Positions 35,812-44,495 of a DNA stretch of 64,000 bases are shown here, in pieces; position 1 is the first letter of the stretch, and every line of letters starts with the position of its first letter. Both the position numbers and the translations under genes were made by a program. The stretch covers positions 124,001 to 188,000 of the forward strand of contig NZ_CP016290.1 of the NCBI RefSeq assembly GCF_001679785.1. The letters are read 5' to 3'. This stretch comes from Rhizobium leguminosarum. GTDB taxonomy: Bacteria; Pseudomonadota; Alphaproteobacteria; Rhizobiales; Rhizobiaceae. The notes under the pieces were generated by a model that was not told the DNA's origin, ran no database searches, and saw nothing but the letters and a program-made list of their open reading frames with translations.

Positions 35812-36014
35812 AATTATCTCCTTCGGAACCGGCCGAAGAATCGCATGGAAGATACCATCTTACAAGGAATTCGCTGTCTTTGGTTGATAAAAGCCGCGTA
35901 CGTTTTGGAGGACTGTGCTTGCCCCTTATTGGCTGTTGACGATCCAAAAACGACACGATTCCGTCCTGACGGAATAACAATGCCATAGCGATATAAAACC
36001 ATCAGGATGCAAGT

Positions 36015-36605
36015 ATGACATATCGGACTTCTCCGACGCGCGGGAGTGCCTGCCAACCATGCGATCAGGGCAGGGATCCTGCAGCGCGATCGATCTCCTC
36101 CAGTGTCGTTGTTGGAAGTGGTACGCTCGCTATCCGCTGCGCTCAGCTGGCAATTGAGATGGGCCACGTCATTGGTGCGGCCCTGTCCGGCGACGTCATA
36201 TTCGCAGAGTGGGCGACTCGCGCCAAGATCCCGTGTGTAGGGAGCGTTGAAGAGCTCTCGTCTTTTTTGCAGGCCGAACCGGTAGATTGGATTTTCTCCG
36301 TTGCCAATCCGTTCATATTGCCACCAGACGTGTTTGGGCAAGTGCGTCAAGGTGCTTTCAATTACCACGACGGTCCGTTGCGACGATATGCGGGAACGCA
36401 CGCGACGTCCTGGGCGCTGCTGGCGCAGGAGACCGAATATGCCATCACGTGGCATCGGATCGATGATGGTGTTGATACGGGTGACGTCGTGGTTCAGCTC
36501 CAAGTGCTGATTGCGCCGGCCGATACGGCTTTGACCCTGAACCTTAAATGTGATGAAGCCGCGATCGAGGGCTTCCGCGAGCTTTTAACTGGCTTGGCAA
36601 AGGGA
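36015..36605 (+). pseudogene. formyltransferase-type domain from the start of an NRPS, truncated
   Basis: The frame has a nucleotide-fold start (VVVGSGTLAIRCAQLA) and the formyltransferase catalytic set: FNYHDGPLRRYAG with Asn and His, and the Asp in WHRIDDGVDTGDVV. Such domains open some rhizobial non-ribosomal peptide synthetases and formylate the first residue; Met-tRNA formyltransferase is less likely because the end continues as in NRPS starters. An IS6 fragment cuts it after LAKGEL. The exact start is uncertain (ATG 36015 or later). Confidence 0.7.
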
Positions 36606-36860
36606 GAGCTTGCGGCGTATGCGGCGCGCATAATCAAGGCCATGCTTTCGGCACCATCGGCGGATGGTCTCGTAGGAAACGACGATCCCGAAATCGAGCA
36701 GCATTTCCTCGACATCGCGCAGGCTCAGATTAAAGCGAAAGTAGAGCCAGACAGCACGGGCTACGATTTCGATCGGATAGCGGTGGTTCTTGTAGGTCGG
36801 TGCACTCACGCTCATGGGTGCGCTGCTACCTCAATTTCCCTTACCGCTCAATCAATGTGA
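36606..36860 (-). mobile_element. IS6-family type B fragment
   Basis: The end sequence TCAATCAATGTGACAGTAC and the minus-strand frame YKNHRYPIEIVARAVWLYFR are shared with 32893-33174 and 42259-42530. Only the N-terminal third of the transposase remains. Confidence 0.78.
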
Positions 36861-36967
36861 CAGTACCAGCGCGGCAGCTTATTGACCGTTGACTGTCATG
36901 AATAACGAGTCTATACGTCGCGACGGACGAAAAACGTCTTGCATATACAAACCCGTCAGGTGGCAAT

Positions 36968-37020
36968 TATGGCACATTTTGAGAATCCGCGCATGGTCAA
37001 GGGATCCGACCGCCTTGTCT
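36968..37020 (+). pseudogene. acetolactate-synthase-like N-terminal scrap / dispersed repeat copy 4
   Basis: MAHFENPRMVKGSD is encoded by almost the same bases as at 24606 (minus strand) and near 47855. It breaks off after RLVSA. Confidence 0.5.
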
Positions 37021-37146
37021 CGGCAAACTCCGGCATCACAGGGGCAACGCCCCCTATGTCCAAAATAGCGTCGGGTCGGTAACTGAAAATCCCGCACCGC
37101 ACCATCACATGTGGTTCAACACCCAATTCCGTTAAAGGAGCAGCCC

Positions 37147-37467
37147 ATGGCTACCGTGAAAGTTGATATCAATAATTTCCAGTCCGAAGTTCTGGAGTCC
37201 GCAGAACCCGTCGTCGTCGATTTCTGGGCTGAATGGTGCGGCCCGTGCAAGATGATTGCTCCGAGCCTCGAGGAAATCGCCGTCGAGATGGAAGGCAAGG
37301 TCAAGGTGGCCAAGCTGAATATCGATGAGAACCCGGAACTCGCTGCACAGTTCGGCGTGCTCTCCATTCCGACGCTTGCGATCTTCAAGGGCGGCGAAGT
37401 TGCCGATATCTCGGTTGGCGTAAAGTCGAAGACGGCCCTTTCGAACTGGATTTCGAACGCTGCCTGA
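37147..37467 (+). CDS. trxA: thioredoxin
   Basis: The 106-residue thioredoxin has the active site WCGPC (Cys31 and Cys34) and the cis-Pro [16 protein letters not shown] seven bases before ATG 37147 fixes the start. It reduces protein disulfides in the cytosol. It is a second, plasmid-borne type of trx, flanked by an acetolactate-synthase scrap and IS5 debris, so it seems to have moved alone. Confidence 0.92.
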   Translation: MATVKVDINNFQSEVLESAEPVVVDFWAEWCGPCKMIAPSLEEIAVEMEGKVKVAKLNIDENPELAAQFGVLSIPTLAIFKGGEVADISVGVKSKTALSNWISNAA

Positions 37468-37868
37468 GGCCCTGTCTTTATCGACGGCGTGGAGGCGGAC
37501 ATCGCGGGTGGTCAGCCGAATGGCGTGGCTGCCTTGCGGCGGACGGCTTTCGGGCGTGCGCAAGCAAGCATGCGGTTGAGGACGGCGCAGCCGATGGCCA
37601 CTTCGGTCTGCTGACCAGGCAGCGACCTGGCCCGCATTTCATCGGGCCGTCACTGTTGATTGCGGCGATATGCCGGTTCCGTTCGCCGGGAGGTCTATCG
37701 TCGCTTGGCTCGACCGCGTTGGCGCGAGGCGGAATGACGATAGCCGCCGCCGCGCTATGATCGATGACTGCGTCGTATGTAGGTTTTCCATCATAGGCAC
37801 CGTCGGCTGTGAACTGTACGATCGGACCGCCAATCTGGTCGAGGAGTGGCGCAACTTGAGAGACATCG
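37466..37868 (-). mobile_element. IS5-family debris (two types)
   Basis: 37466-37516 (plus) matches the IS5 element of 3.6 kb (GAGGCGGACATCGCGGG). 37520-37868 (minus) matches the C-terminal half of the IS5 transposase at 56.7 kb (IGCAVLNRMLACARPKA; FTADGAYDGKPTYDAV) with an internal deletion. The left scrap is fused to traB at 37.86 kb. Confidence 0.75.
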
Positions 37869-38322
37869 AACGCCGACCGTCGAGCAACTTTGGAGGCAAA
37901 ACCTCTTTGAAAGTGAAGTGGCGGTTGTCGCCGGCGCGACAGTTATCGGCGGTGACGGATATGACAATGTCCTCATCGCGATCGACCGGGACGGCGGCCA
38001 TATCCTCTACCGTGAGCGTATGCCTGGCTCGATGTGGCAGCCGTGGCGGTCCTGGCTCGGGCAGAGCGGCGGCGCCAGTGCCTATTTCTTCGCCAATCCC
38101 GTTGTCGGGATCGGACCGGTCAGACTTACCCCGTTGATCTGCTACGAGCAGCTCATCGTCTGGCCGGTCCTGCAATCCATGCTCTCCGACCCCGAGATGA
38201 TCGTTGCCGTTGGCAACGGCTGGTGGACGGCCGACACCAACATCGTCGCGATCCAGCGGGCCAGCGCCAGCGCCTGGGCGCGGCTGTTTTCCAAACCGCT
38301 TATCCTTTCCTTTAATACGTAA
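37862..38322 (+). pseudogene. traB: conjugal transfer protein TraB, 3' part
   Basis: The frame HRTPTVEQLWRQNLF, then YRERMPGSMWQPWRSWLGQS and PLICYEQLIVWPVLQS, is the C-terminal nitrilase-like half of rhizobial/Agrobacterium TraB, with the catalytic-Cys region LICYEQ. The N-terminal membrane half is replaced by IS5 debris. TraB aids conjugal transfer in the traAFBH operon. traH follows after 15 bases in the normal order. Confidence 0.82.
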
Positions 38323-38337
38323 GTTCGGAGCCTCAAG

Positions 38338-38955
38338 ATGCTCGACGCCGCCCTCATTTCGAAGTGTACTGATCCTTCCCTCACCTCGGGTATCGTCGAG
38401 CAGTTTGTGGAAGAGGCCGGTTCTCCGGATCCGCTAGCAATTTCTGTCAAGTCGGGCGGCCGGCTGATCCTGGTGCCGAAGCCGACGACCGCGGACGAGG
38501 CGATGGAGATCATCCGCCAGAATGTCGGCCAGGCGGTCGTTCGCGCCGGGCTGACACAGATCCCGGTCGGCACCGGCGTGAAGGACGCTTCGGAACTGAA
38601 GCCTGATCTCGTTGACGCCTGCGAGAACCTGCGCATGGGAACGAAGCTGTTCGCCAAGGTCATGCGTATCGTCGCGAAGTGGTACGGCAATCCGACAGCA
38701 AAGGATGTTCTGCCGCAAATATTCGAGGATGCTGTCTATTCGTGGAAGACCGGCGAATTTGAGGGCGTCCAGGTTTTTCTGGCGCCTGATCCGGACGGCG
38801 CGATGAAAATGGATAGAGTTGCGCCCGTTGAGAGAACACCCGTGGCCAATGAGGCTCGAGACGAGCCTGCCGTATCGCCAGATGCCGAGGAAAGCCGTGA
38901 TGCCCAGTCAGCTGGTATCAGGATCGACCTCTCACGCATTGGTGGGCAAAAGTGA
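38338..38955 (+). CDS. traH: conjugal transfer protein TraH
   Basis: The 205-residue protein matches rhizobial TraH: N-terminal MLDAALISKCTDPSL, central GVKDASELKPDLVDACENLR and GTKLFAKVMRIVAKWYGNPT. It has a variable acidic tail. It is complete and follows traB as in quorum-sensing-controlled tra operons, but traA, traF, traC, traD, traG and the tra regulators are not in the window. Its biochemical role is unknown. Confidence 0.85.
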   Translation: MLDAALISKCTDPSLTSGIVEQFVEEAGSPDPLAISVKSGGRLILVPKPTTADEAMEIIRQNVGQAVVRAGLTQIPVGTGVKDASELKPDLVDACENLRMGTKLFAKVMRIVAKWYGNPTAKDVLPQIFEDAVYSWKTGEFEGVQVFLAPDPDGAMKMDRVAPVERTPVANEARDEPAVSPDAEESRDAQSAGIRIDLSRIGGQK

Positions 38956-39031
38956 GAGCGGTTTCCCCCGCGGTGAACTGGCTTGTGAGCGCCGCACGGT
39001 ATCGGCCCCGACCCACCAATATACAAAAACT

Positions 39032-39186
39032 AGTGCGAACCAGATACGCAATTTTAGTGTGATTCGGATGTGGGAAATTAGTGTGAATGACATACCGAAA
39101 ACTAGTGCGATTCAAATACACAAAATTAGTGTGAGTAATACGCAGAAAAGTAGTGTAATCCTTATGCGGTAAATTAGTGCATCGCC
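39032..39186 (+). repeat. 24-bp iteron-like tandem array, seven AGTG cores
   Basis: AGTG recurs at 39032, 39056, 39080, 39104, 39128, 39152 and 39176, exactly every 24 bases. Each core is preceded by an A/T run (AAATT, AAACT or TTTT) and most are followed by YGA, while the middle 10-12 bases vary. The array fills the space between traH and fic and ends 70 bases before the fic start. It could be an operator array, a rep/par iteron set or a transfer-related site. Confidence 0.9.
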
Positions 39187-39255
39187 ATCCAGCAGCCATC
39201 GACAGGTTTTGTGCTACCGATGTGCATAAAGGTGGAGCGATCACAGGAGGACGGC

Positions 39256-40821
39256 ATGGCGAAACCCAACGAACTGCTCGCAACATCGCTCTCGGAGCTG
39301 AGGGGTGTCACCCAGAATGGCACCAGGTCGGTCGTGAAGTCGGACGAGCTCAGCCGCGTCCATAGAGAGCGCTTGCAGGACAACGGCTTTCTCGAAGAGA
39401 TCATGAAAGGCTGGCTGGCAGTCAATTCGAGGCCTTCCGCCAAGAATAGAATCGATGCCGCGTGGAGTACCGTGTACTGGGAATTTGTAGCCCGATATCT
39501 GGATGACCGCTTCCCCAATGAATGGCGCCTCTCCGCGGAAGCATCGGTTGCTCTCTGGTCAGAAAATCACTCCATTCCGCCGCAGGCCATCGTCAGAAGC
39601 CCAAAGGCGAACAACCAGCTCGTGAAACTGCCAAGCGACACATCGCTCTATTTGCTGCGTTCGAAAGACAATGAACCGGCGGAGACGAAAGAGCGGTTGC
39701 GATTGATGCCGATGGAAGAGGCGGTCTGCAACCTGTCGCCGGAGTCCTGGAAAACATCAGCAACCGACGTCATTGCCGTTATCGGCTCGATCCGTGGAAC
39801 CAGCTCGCTGCTGCAATATCTTCTTGATGGCGGACGCAGCCATGTGGGTGGCCGTGTCGCGGGAGCTCTGCGCCATCTAGGCAGGGAGCGCGACGCCGAC
39901 ACGATCATGAAAGCCCTGGACGCGGCCGGTTACAATCCCCACGAAGAGAACCCCTTCGATCCTGCGACCGAGCTGGTCAAACTCGATGTGCGGCGTGCTC
40001 AGGCTCCCTCCGCCACGCGCATCAAGAACCTCTGGGCGAGGATGAGGAAAGATGCGCTCGACAACATTGGATTCGAGCAACTGCGCATCAATGACCGCGA
40101 CGGATACATCGCCCAGATCGACGAGCGCTATGTGGCGGACGCGCTGAACTCGCTTTCGATCGAGGGATATGAAGTGTCCGAAGATCTCATTCAGAGGGTC
40201 CAGGACGGAGCGTGGAAGCCGGACGAGGACGCACAGGACTACGAGACCAAAAACGCATTGGCCGCCAAGGGATATCGACTGGCTTTCGAGGAAGTGCGCG
40301 ACGATATCAAGAAAATCCTTGATGGCGCGCCGACCGGCAAACTGCTTGAAGAAAGGCATCAAGACTGGTTTCGCGCGATGTTCAGTCCTTCGGTCACCGC
40401 GGGTATCATCAAGGCGCATCAACTCGCCGGCTATCGTTCGCACAACGTCTACCTGCGCGGCTCTTCGCATGTCCCCCTGCCACCGCATGCCATTGCCGAT
40501 GCAATGGACGCGTTGTTCGAATCCATCGAAGAGGAACCCGATCCGCGCGCGAAAGCCGTCGTCGCTCCGTTCCTGTTCACCTACATCCATCCGTTCCCCG
40601 ACGGAAACGGCCGAACGGCACGCTTCATCATGAATGCTCTGCTGGCAGAGTGCGGAGTCCCCTGGACCGTCATACCGGTCGCGCGCGGGGACGAGTACAT
40701 GGACGCCCTGGAACAGGCGAGCCAACTCGAAAACATCGTACCGCTGACGACGTTCGTATCCGAGCTCGTCAATGCGCCCCCTCCGGAGAGAGAGGCGAAG
40801 ATTGCACGAAAAGCGTCGTAG
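39256..40821 (+). CDS. Fic-family AMP-transferase with internal inhibitory motif
   Basis: The 521-residue protein has the Fic catalytic motif HPFPDGNGRTAR starting at His445 and an upstream inhibitory-helix motif SLSIEG at 299-304 matching (S/T)xxxE(G/N), which marks it as a class II (self-inhibited) Fic enzyme. The flap region lies around residues 400-410. The first about 250 residues form an extra domain I do not recognise. Fic enzymes attach AMP or other nucleotide parts to target proteins. CAGGAGG five bases before ATG 39256 sets the start. No separate antitoxin gene is present, in line with the internal motif. Confidence 0.88.
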   Translation: MAKPNELLATSLSELRGVTQNGTRSVVKSDELSRVHRERLQDNGFLEEIMKGWLAVNSRPSAKNRIDAAWSTVYWEFVARYLDDRFPNEWRLSAEASVALWSENHSIPPQAIVRSPKANNQLVKLPSDTSLYLLRSKDNEPAETKERLRLMPMEEAVCNLSPESWKTSATDVIAVIGSIRGTSSLLQYLLDGGRSHVGGRVAGALRHLGRERDADTIMKALDAAGYNPHEENPFDPATELVKLDVRRAQAPSATRIKNLWARMRKDALDNIGFEQLRINDRDGYIAQIDERYVADALNSLSIEGYEVSEDLIQRVQDGAWKPDEDAQDYETKNALAAKGYRLAFEEVRDDIKKILDGAPTGKLLEERHQDWFRAMFSPSVTAGIIKAHQLAGYRSHNVYLRGSSHVPLPPHAIADAMDALFESIEEEPDPRAKAVVAPFLFTYIHPFPDGNGRTARFIMNALLAECGVPWTVIPVARGDEYMDALEQASQLENIVPLTTFVSELVNAPPPEREAKIARKAS

Positions 40822-40828
40822 GACGATT

Positions 40829-41451
40829 GCACGGTTTTGTCGCAAACTTTTTAAAAGGCCGCAGAAGCGGCCATCGCTGGACACAGTTATGCAGCGAGTG
40901 CGGCGAATTGCTGAAATGCCGATTGGCCACTGGTTGAAAATTGGCGCTTGCGGATCATGTGAGCCACCTCGATACCATCCAGTGTTGCTGACGCAGACTG
41001 AAAGGATTTGAAGCCCTTCATGGGGCGGGTCAGCTTCTTGATAAACCGGTGGTCCTGCTCAATCGTGTTGTTGAGGTATTTGACCTGCAGGATCTCGATC
41101 AGCCAGAACCATCCATACAACAACAGCAGCAGCCAGTTGATGTTTTGCAATCCTGCCAGGTTCGCGCCGCTCTTGTCGATCACGACCTTTTCGGGCCAGC
41201 CATTGGTCTTAATCGTGCGGGCGAAGAAAGCGCTGGCCGCGGCCTCATCGCGGTGCTCAGACAGCATGAAATCAAGGGTTTTGCCGAATTTGTCGACAGC
41301 CCGATAGAAATAGGTCCACTTGCCTTTGACCTGGATAGAGGTCTCGCCCATCCGCCAGGAGCTGCCGGTTGCGGATTTGCGCCGCTGGGCCTGGCAGGCA
41401 ATCAGGGGCGAATATTTCACGACCCATCTGTTCAGCGTCGCGTGGTCAACG
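40829..41451 (-). mobile_element. IS6-family type C fragment
   Basis: The end GGTTTTGTCGCAAAC and the minus-strand frame ETSIQVKGKWTYFYRAVD to LTRPMKGFKSFQSA are the C-terminal 190 residues of an IS6 transposase. The N-terminus is cut by the next IS6 element. Confidence 0.8.
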
Positions 41452-42258
41452 GGCGATGTCACGTTGTTTGATCAAGGTCGGAACAGGGCGCTTGTCTGAG
41501 ACGTCAGGCGGTTGCGCCGGTCACGGCTTTCCACTGCGCCATTGCGCGGATCCGATGGATGTGGATGGCGAGGGCTGAGTTTTTCGGGTGCGGGGGGACG
41601 AAGAGATTTCGGAGTGCCGAAAAGATCGATATGAACCGTTGCAAGCCGCCGACCGATCGAAATCCCTGCATCATCCGCTCCCGTTTTCGAAGCGGCACGT
41701 GAGAATTCTCGGCCCGATTGTTCAGGCCCTTGTGCGATCGATGTTCGACGGCGGGCATCACCTCCCGTCTTGCAGCACCATATGAGCGCAATTTGTCGGT
41801 GACGATCCGCTTCGGCGTCAGGCCTTGCTTCTTCAGCAGCCTGACCAGCAATCGCCTGGCGGCTTGGGTATCGCGGCGGGCTTGAACGATCTCGTCGAGA
41901 ACGTAACCGTCCTGGTCAACGGCACGCCAGAGCCAATGTTTGCGGCCGCCGATGGAAATCACCACCTCATCCAGAGGCCAGATATCCTTTCGCGAAGGCC
42001 TCTTTCTGCACAACTGCTTGGCATAAGCCGTTCCGAATTTGCGACCCCATCTCCGGATCGTCTCATGGGAGACGACGATACCGCGCTCCAACAGCATCTC
42101 CTCGACCATCCTTAGGCTCAAAGGGAACCGAAAATACAGCCAGACCGCACGGGCGATGATCTGCGGTGGAAAGCGGTGGTTCTTGTAGCTTACGGTCGGA
42201 CTGTTCATCCCAACCCGTTATCCCACAATCGTTAAGCCGCAGACAACGTGACATCGCC
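41452..42258 (-). mobile_element. IS6-family type D element, copy 1, complete
   Basis: The ends GGCGATGTCACGTTGT are inverted repeats, giving 807 bp with one intact gene. Copies 2 and 3 are at 48926-49731 and 59193-59999. Confidence 0.88.
41504..42208 (-). CDS. IS6-family transposase, intact
   Basis: The 234-residue protein has the usual order: SYKNHRFPPQIIARAVWLYF, LDEVVISIGGRKHWLWRAVD (D), VTDKLRSYGAA (D), and NRAENSHVPLRKRE (E). It is identical to the gene at 59.2 kb, so the two copies are recent. Confidence 0.9.
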   Translation of the reverse strand: MNSPTVSYKNHRFPPQIIARAVWLYFRFPLSLRMVEEMLLERGIVVSHETIRRWGRKFGTAYAKQLCRKRPSRKDIWPLDEVVISIGGRKHWLWRAVDQDGYVLDEIVQARRDTQAARRLLVRLLKKQGLTPKRIVTDKLRSYGAARREVMPAVEHRSHKGLNNRAENSHVPLRKRERMMQGFRSVGGLQRFISIFSALRNLFVPPHPKNSALAIHIHRIRAMAQWKAVTGATA

Positions 42259-42530
42259 ATCGCCTTTCATCGGCGCCTTGCGGCGTATGCGGCGCGCATA
42301 ATCAAGGCCATGCTTTCGGCACCATCGGCGGATGGTCTCGCAGGAAACGACGATCCCGCGATCGAGCAGCATTTCCTCGACATCGCGCAGGCTCAGATGA
42401 AAGCGAAAGTAGAGCCAGACAGCACGGGCTACGATTTCGATCGGATAGCGGTGGTTCTTGTCGGTCGGTGCACTCACGGTCATGGGTGCGCTGCTATCTC
42501 AATTTCCTTACAGCTCAATCAATGTGACAG
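42259..42530 (-). mobile_element. IS6-family type B fragment
   Basis: The N-terminal third (TDKNHRYPIEIVARAVWLYF) and the end TCAATGTGACAGTACC are almost identical to 32893-33174, including 17 bases of flanking DNA, which points to a segmental duplication. Confidence 0.78.
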
Positions 42531-42581
42531 TACCCGATGGAATGCAGGGCCGAAGGCCGCCGGCCCTCCGCCGCGCGCAAC

Positions 42582-42598
42582 TTGTACTACCCGTACAA
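42582..42598. promoter_or_regulatory. inverted repeat TTGTAC-N5-GTACAA upstream of omp
   Basis: This perfect 6-bp inverted repeat with a 5-bp spacer lies about 90 bases before the outer-membrane-protein start. A regulator site is likely. Confidence 0.45.
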
Positions 42599-42685
42599 TC
42601 TCGCGAGTGTGCCCTAGTTGCTACAGCTTTTTGTTGAGCTGGTGATATATCCTTCGGTTGTATTGTTATGCAATGGGGTACAGAA

Positions 42686-43294
42686 ATGAAGTTGACTATC
42701 GCCACAACGCTACTCGCACTTGTCGCAACCACCGCCCTTGCCGCCGATGTCGTCCAGGACGCTGCGGTCGCTCCTACTTTTACTTGGTCCGGTCCCTACT
42801 TCGGGATCGATGGTGGCGCCGCATGGCTTAACGGTGACTTCAGCGCCGGTGGTGCCAGCGCTTCGGAAGATTTCAACGGCGGCATCTTCGGCGGATTCGC
42901 AGGGTACAATTTCCAGTTCGATAACATTGTCGTCGGTATCGAGGGCAACCTGGAATACAACTGGAATGAAGAGGACGCGCTCGGCGCAGACATCGGGACG
43001 GATTGGGCCGGCGCTGTTCGTGGTCGTGTCGGCTATGCCTTCGATAAAGCGCTGATTTATGGCGCAGCCGGCTGGACTGCGACGCGCGGTTTCGTCGATG
43101 TACCTGGCTTTGACAAGGAAACGGAGACCTTCAACGGCTACACCGTAGGAGCTGGCGTTGACTTTGCCATCACCAACAACATCTTCGCCCGTGGCGAATA
43201 TCGCTACAATGACTTTGGCAAGAAGGACGTTCTCGGAGTTGATGTCGATCTCGATCAGAACGAACTCAAGTTCGGGATTGGCGTAAAGTTCTAA
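42686..43294 (+). CDS. outer-membrane beta-barrel protein (Omp25/Omp31-like)
   Basis: The 202-residue protein has a clear signal peptide (LTIATTLLALVATTALAA) and alternating beta-strands with glycine-rich turns, including WSGPYFGIDGGAAW near the N-terminus and the C-terminal strand ELKFGIGVKF with terminal Phe, the barrel-assembly signal. This fits the small 8-stranded porin-like family of alphaproteobacteria. ATG 42686 is chosen as the signal-peptide start. A hairpin follows the stop. Confidence 0.88.
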   Translation: MKLTIATTLLALVATTALAADVVQDAAVAPTFTWSGPYFGIDGGAAWLNGDFSAGGASASEDFNGGIFGGFAGYNFQFDNIVVGIEGNLEYNWNEEDALGADIGTDWAGAVRGRVGYAFDKALIYGAAGWTATRGFVDVPGFDKETETFNGYTVGAGVDFAITNNIFARGEYRYNDFGKKDVLGVDVDLDQNELKFGIGVKF

Positions 43295-43314
43295 GAACTG
43301 TCGGCTAAACCTGC

Positions 43315-43337
43315 AGCCCCGCCATCTTGGCGGGGCT
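43315..43337 (+). terminator. hairpin after omp
   Basis: AGCCCCGCCA-TCT-TGGCGGGGCT is a perfect 10-bp stem with a 3-base loop, 20 bases after the stop. No T-run follows, so it may be a weak or factor-aided terminator or an mRNA-stabilising hairpin. Confidence 0.7.
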
Positions 43338-43425
43338 AATGATAAGAACCGCCTATATCTCCTCGACCGGTGATGTCAGATGGATAGGTGTCAAAATCGG
43401 CATACAGGATGTCGATCGCTGGAAA

Positions 43426-44251
43426 GGGTATTGTCACGTTAACTGGGCTGCGGTTGCCTGCCTGACGGGTTGGGCGTAGATTTCGGCGATGCAGACGAGA
43501 CATCAGCTTCAAGCGTCACCGTTTTCCGCCACGGATCGTTTCTCACGCGGTCTGGCTTTATTTGCGGTTCAACCTTAGTCTGCGTGACGTTGAGGAAATG
43601 CTGCTCGAGCGTGGAATCGACGTGTCATACGAGACAGTCCGCCGCTGGATCGCCAAGTTCGGACTCCAAATCGCACGCAACTTGCGGCGGCGGCAGGCGC
43701 GCCCCGGCGATATTTGGTATCTGGACGAAGTCGTTGTGAAATGCGCTGGAGAGAAATTCTGGCTCTGGCGTGCGGTCGATCAACATGGCACCGCTCTCGA
43801 AGAGATATTGCAGAAGCGGCGTGATAAAAGGGCAGCGAAGCGCGTGCTGGTGGCGTTAATGAAGCGCTATGGCTTTGCTCCCAAACGGATCATCACCGAT
43901 AAGCTCCGCTCCTACGGTGCAGCAAAGGCGGAAGTGGCACCCGGCCTTGACCATTGGTCGCACAAGGGCCTCGATAATCGGGCCGAGAACAGCCATCTGC
44001 CGTTTCGAAAACGGGAACGAACCATGCAAGGCCACTGATCACCAGGCACGTTGCAACGGTTCGTCTCCATGCACTCAGCGACCCGCAATTGCTTTTCAGT
44101 TCAGTTCAGTTCCGTCCCGTCGCCGCGCCGCGCAAACAATTCGCTACCATCGGCTCGAAGCTTTCGATGCATGGAAAATTGCGGCCTGTGTCGCCTGAAT
44201 ATCCACGAGCCGCTGACCTTTCCAGCCAGAGAAACTTAACGTGACAACACC
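43426..44251 (+). mobile_element. IS6-family type E element, copy 1
   Basis: The ends GTATTGTCACGTTAACT and, inverted, GTGTTGTCACGTTAAGT give 826 bp. The inverted copy at 45912-46737 is nearly identical. The two enclose 1.66 kb of Ter-type genes. Confidence 0.85.
43562..44038 (+). CDS. IS6-family transposase, probably inactive
   Basis: The DDE residues are present (YLDEVVVKCAGEKFWLWRAV, ITDKLRSYGAAKAE, NRAENSHLPFRKRE). The frame extends back as FKRHRFPPRIVSHAVWLYLR, but no ATG or GTG is found before a stop; TTG 43562 is the first start. The frame ends early at a TGA after RTMQGH. It differs from the inverted copy by LSLRDVEE against LSLREVEE. Confidence 0.75.
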   Translation: MRFNLSLRDVEEMLLERGIDVSYETVRRWIAKFGLQIARNLRRRQARPGDIWYLDEVVVKCAGEKFWLWRAVDQHGTALEEILQKRRDKRAAKRVLVALMKRYGFAPKRIITDKLRSYGAAKAEVAPGLDHWSHKGLDNRAENSHLPFRKRERTMQGH

Positions 44252-44495
44252 CCAGCGGGAAACGTGTTTCGGTACTGTCTCGCTTGACCTGTCCTATGCG
44301 AATCAACGTTTTCTCGAGAATATCCATGCCCTCAAGCACGTCGTTTTCGAGAAGTGCATCTTCAAGGCAAAGTACCATGGAGCGCAATTTTGGTATCTTT
44401 GTCCCGGCGATGTAATCCAGGGCGTCAGGCTTGAGGATCGGCATGTAAAGAGTCGCACCCAATTCACAGGGCGATGTATTCTTGAGAGCCATCAT
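44252..44495 (-). pseudogene. CitE-like (HpcH/HpaI) lyase, N-terminal fragment
   Basis: The frame ELGATLYMPILKPDALDYIA, SMVLCLEDALLENDVLEG, is the N-terminus of a CitE-like TIM-barrel protein with the metal-binding acidic pair. It overlaps the stop of the PRTase gene by four bases and is cut by the IS6 element after about 80 residues. CitE-like proteins belong to the Ter-associated biosynthetic gene sets. Confidence 0.75.

Noticed and set aside
39032..39186. CRISPR array
   Set aside because: The period is only 24 bp, the conserved part is about 10 bp, and no cas gene is present; this is an iteron- or operator-type array.
39877..40884. 335-codon minus-strand frame opposite fic
   Set aside because: Shadow frame; the Fic motif is on the plus strand.
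42686..43294. frame starting at 42668 as the omp start
   Set aside because: The signal peptide begins at ATG 42686; the six extra residues add nothing recognisable.
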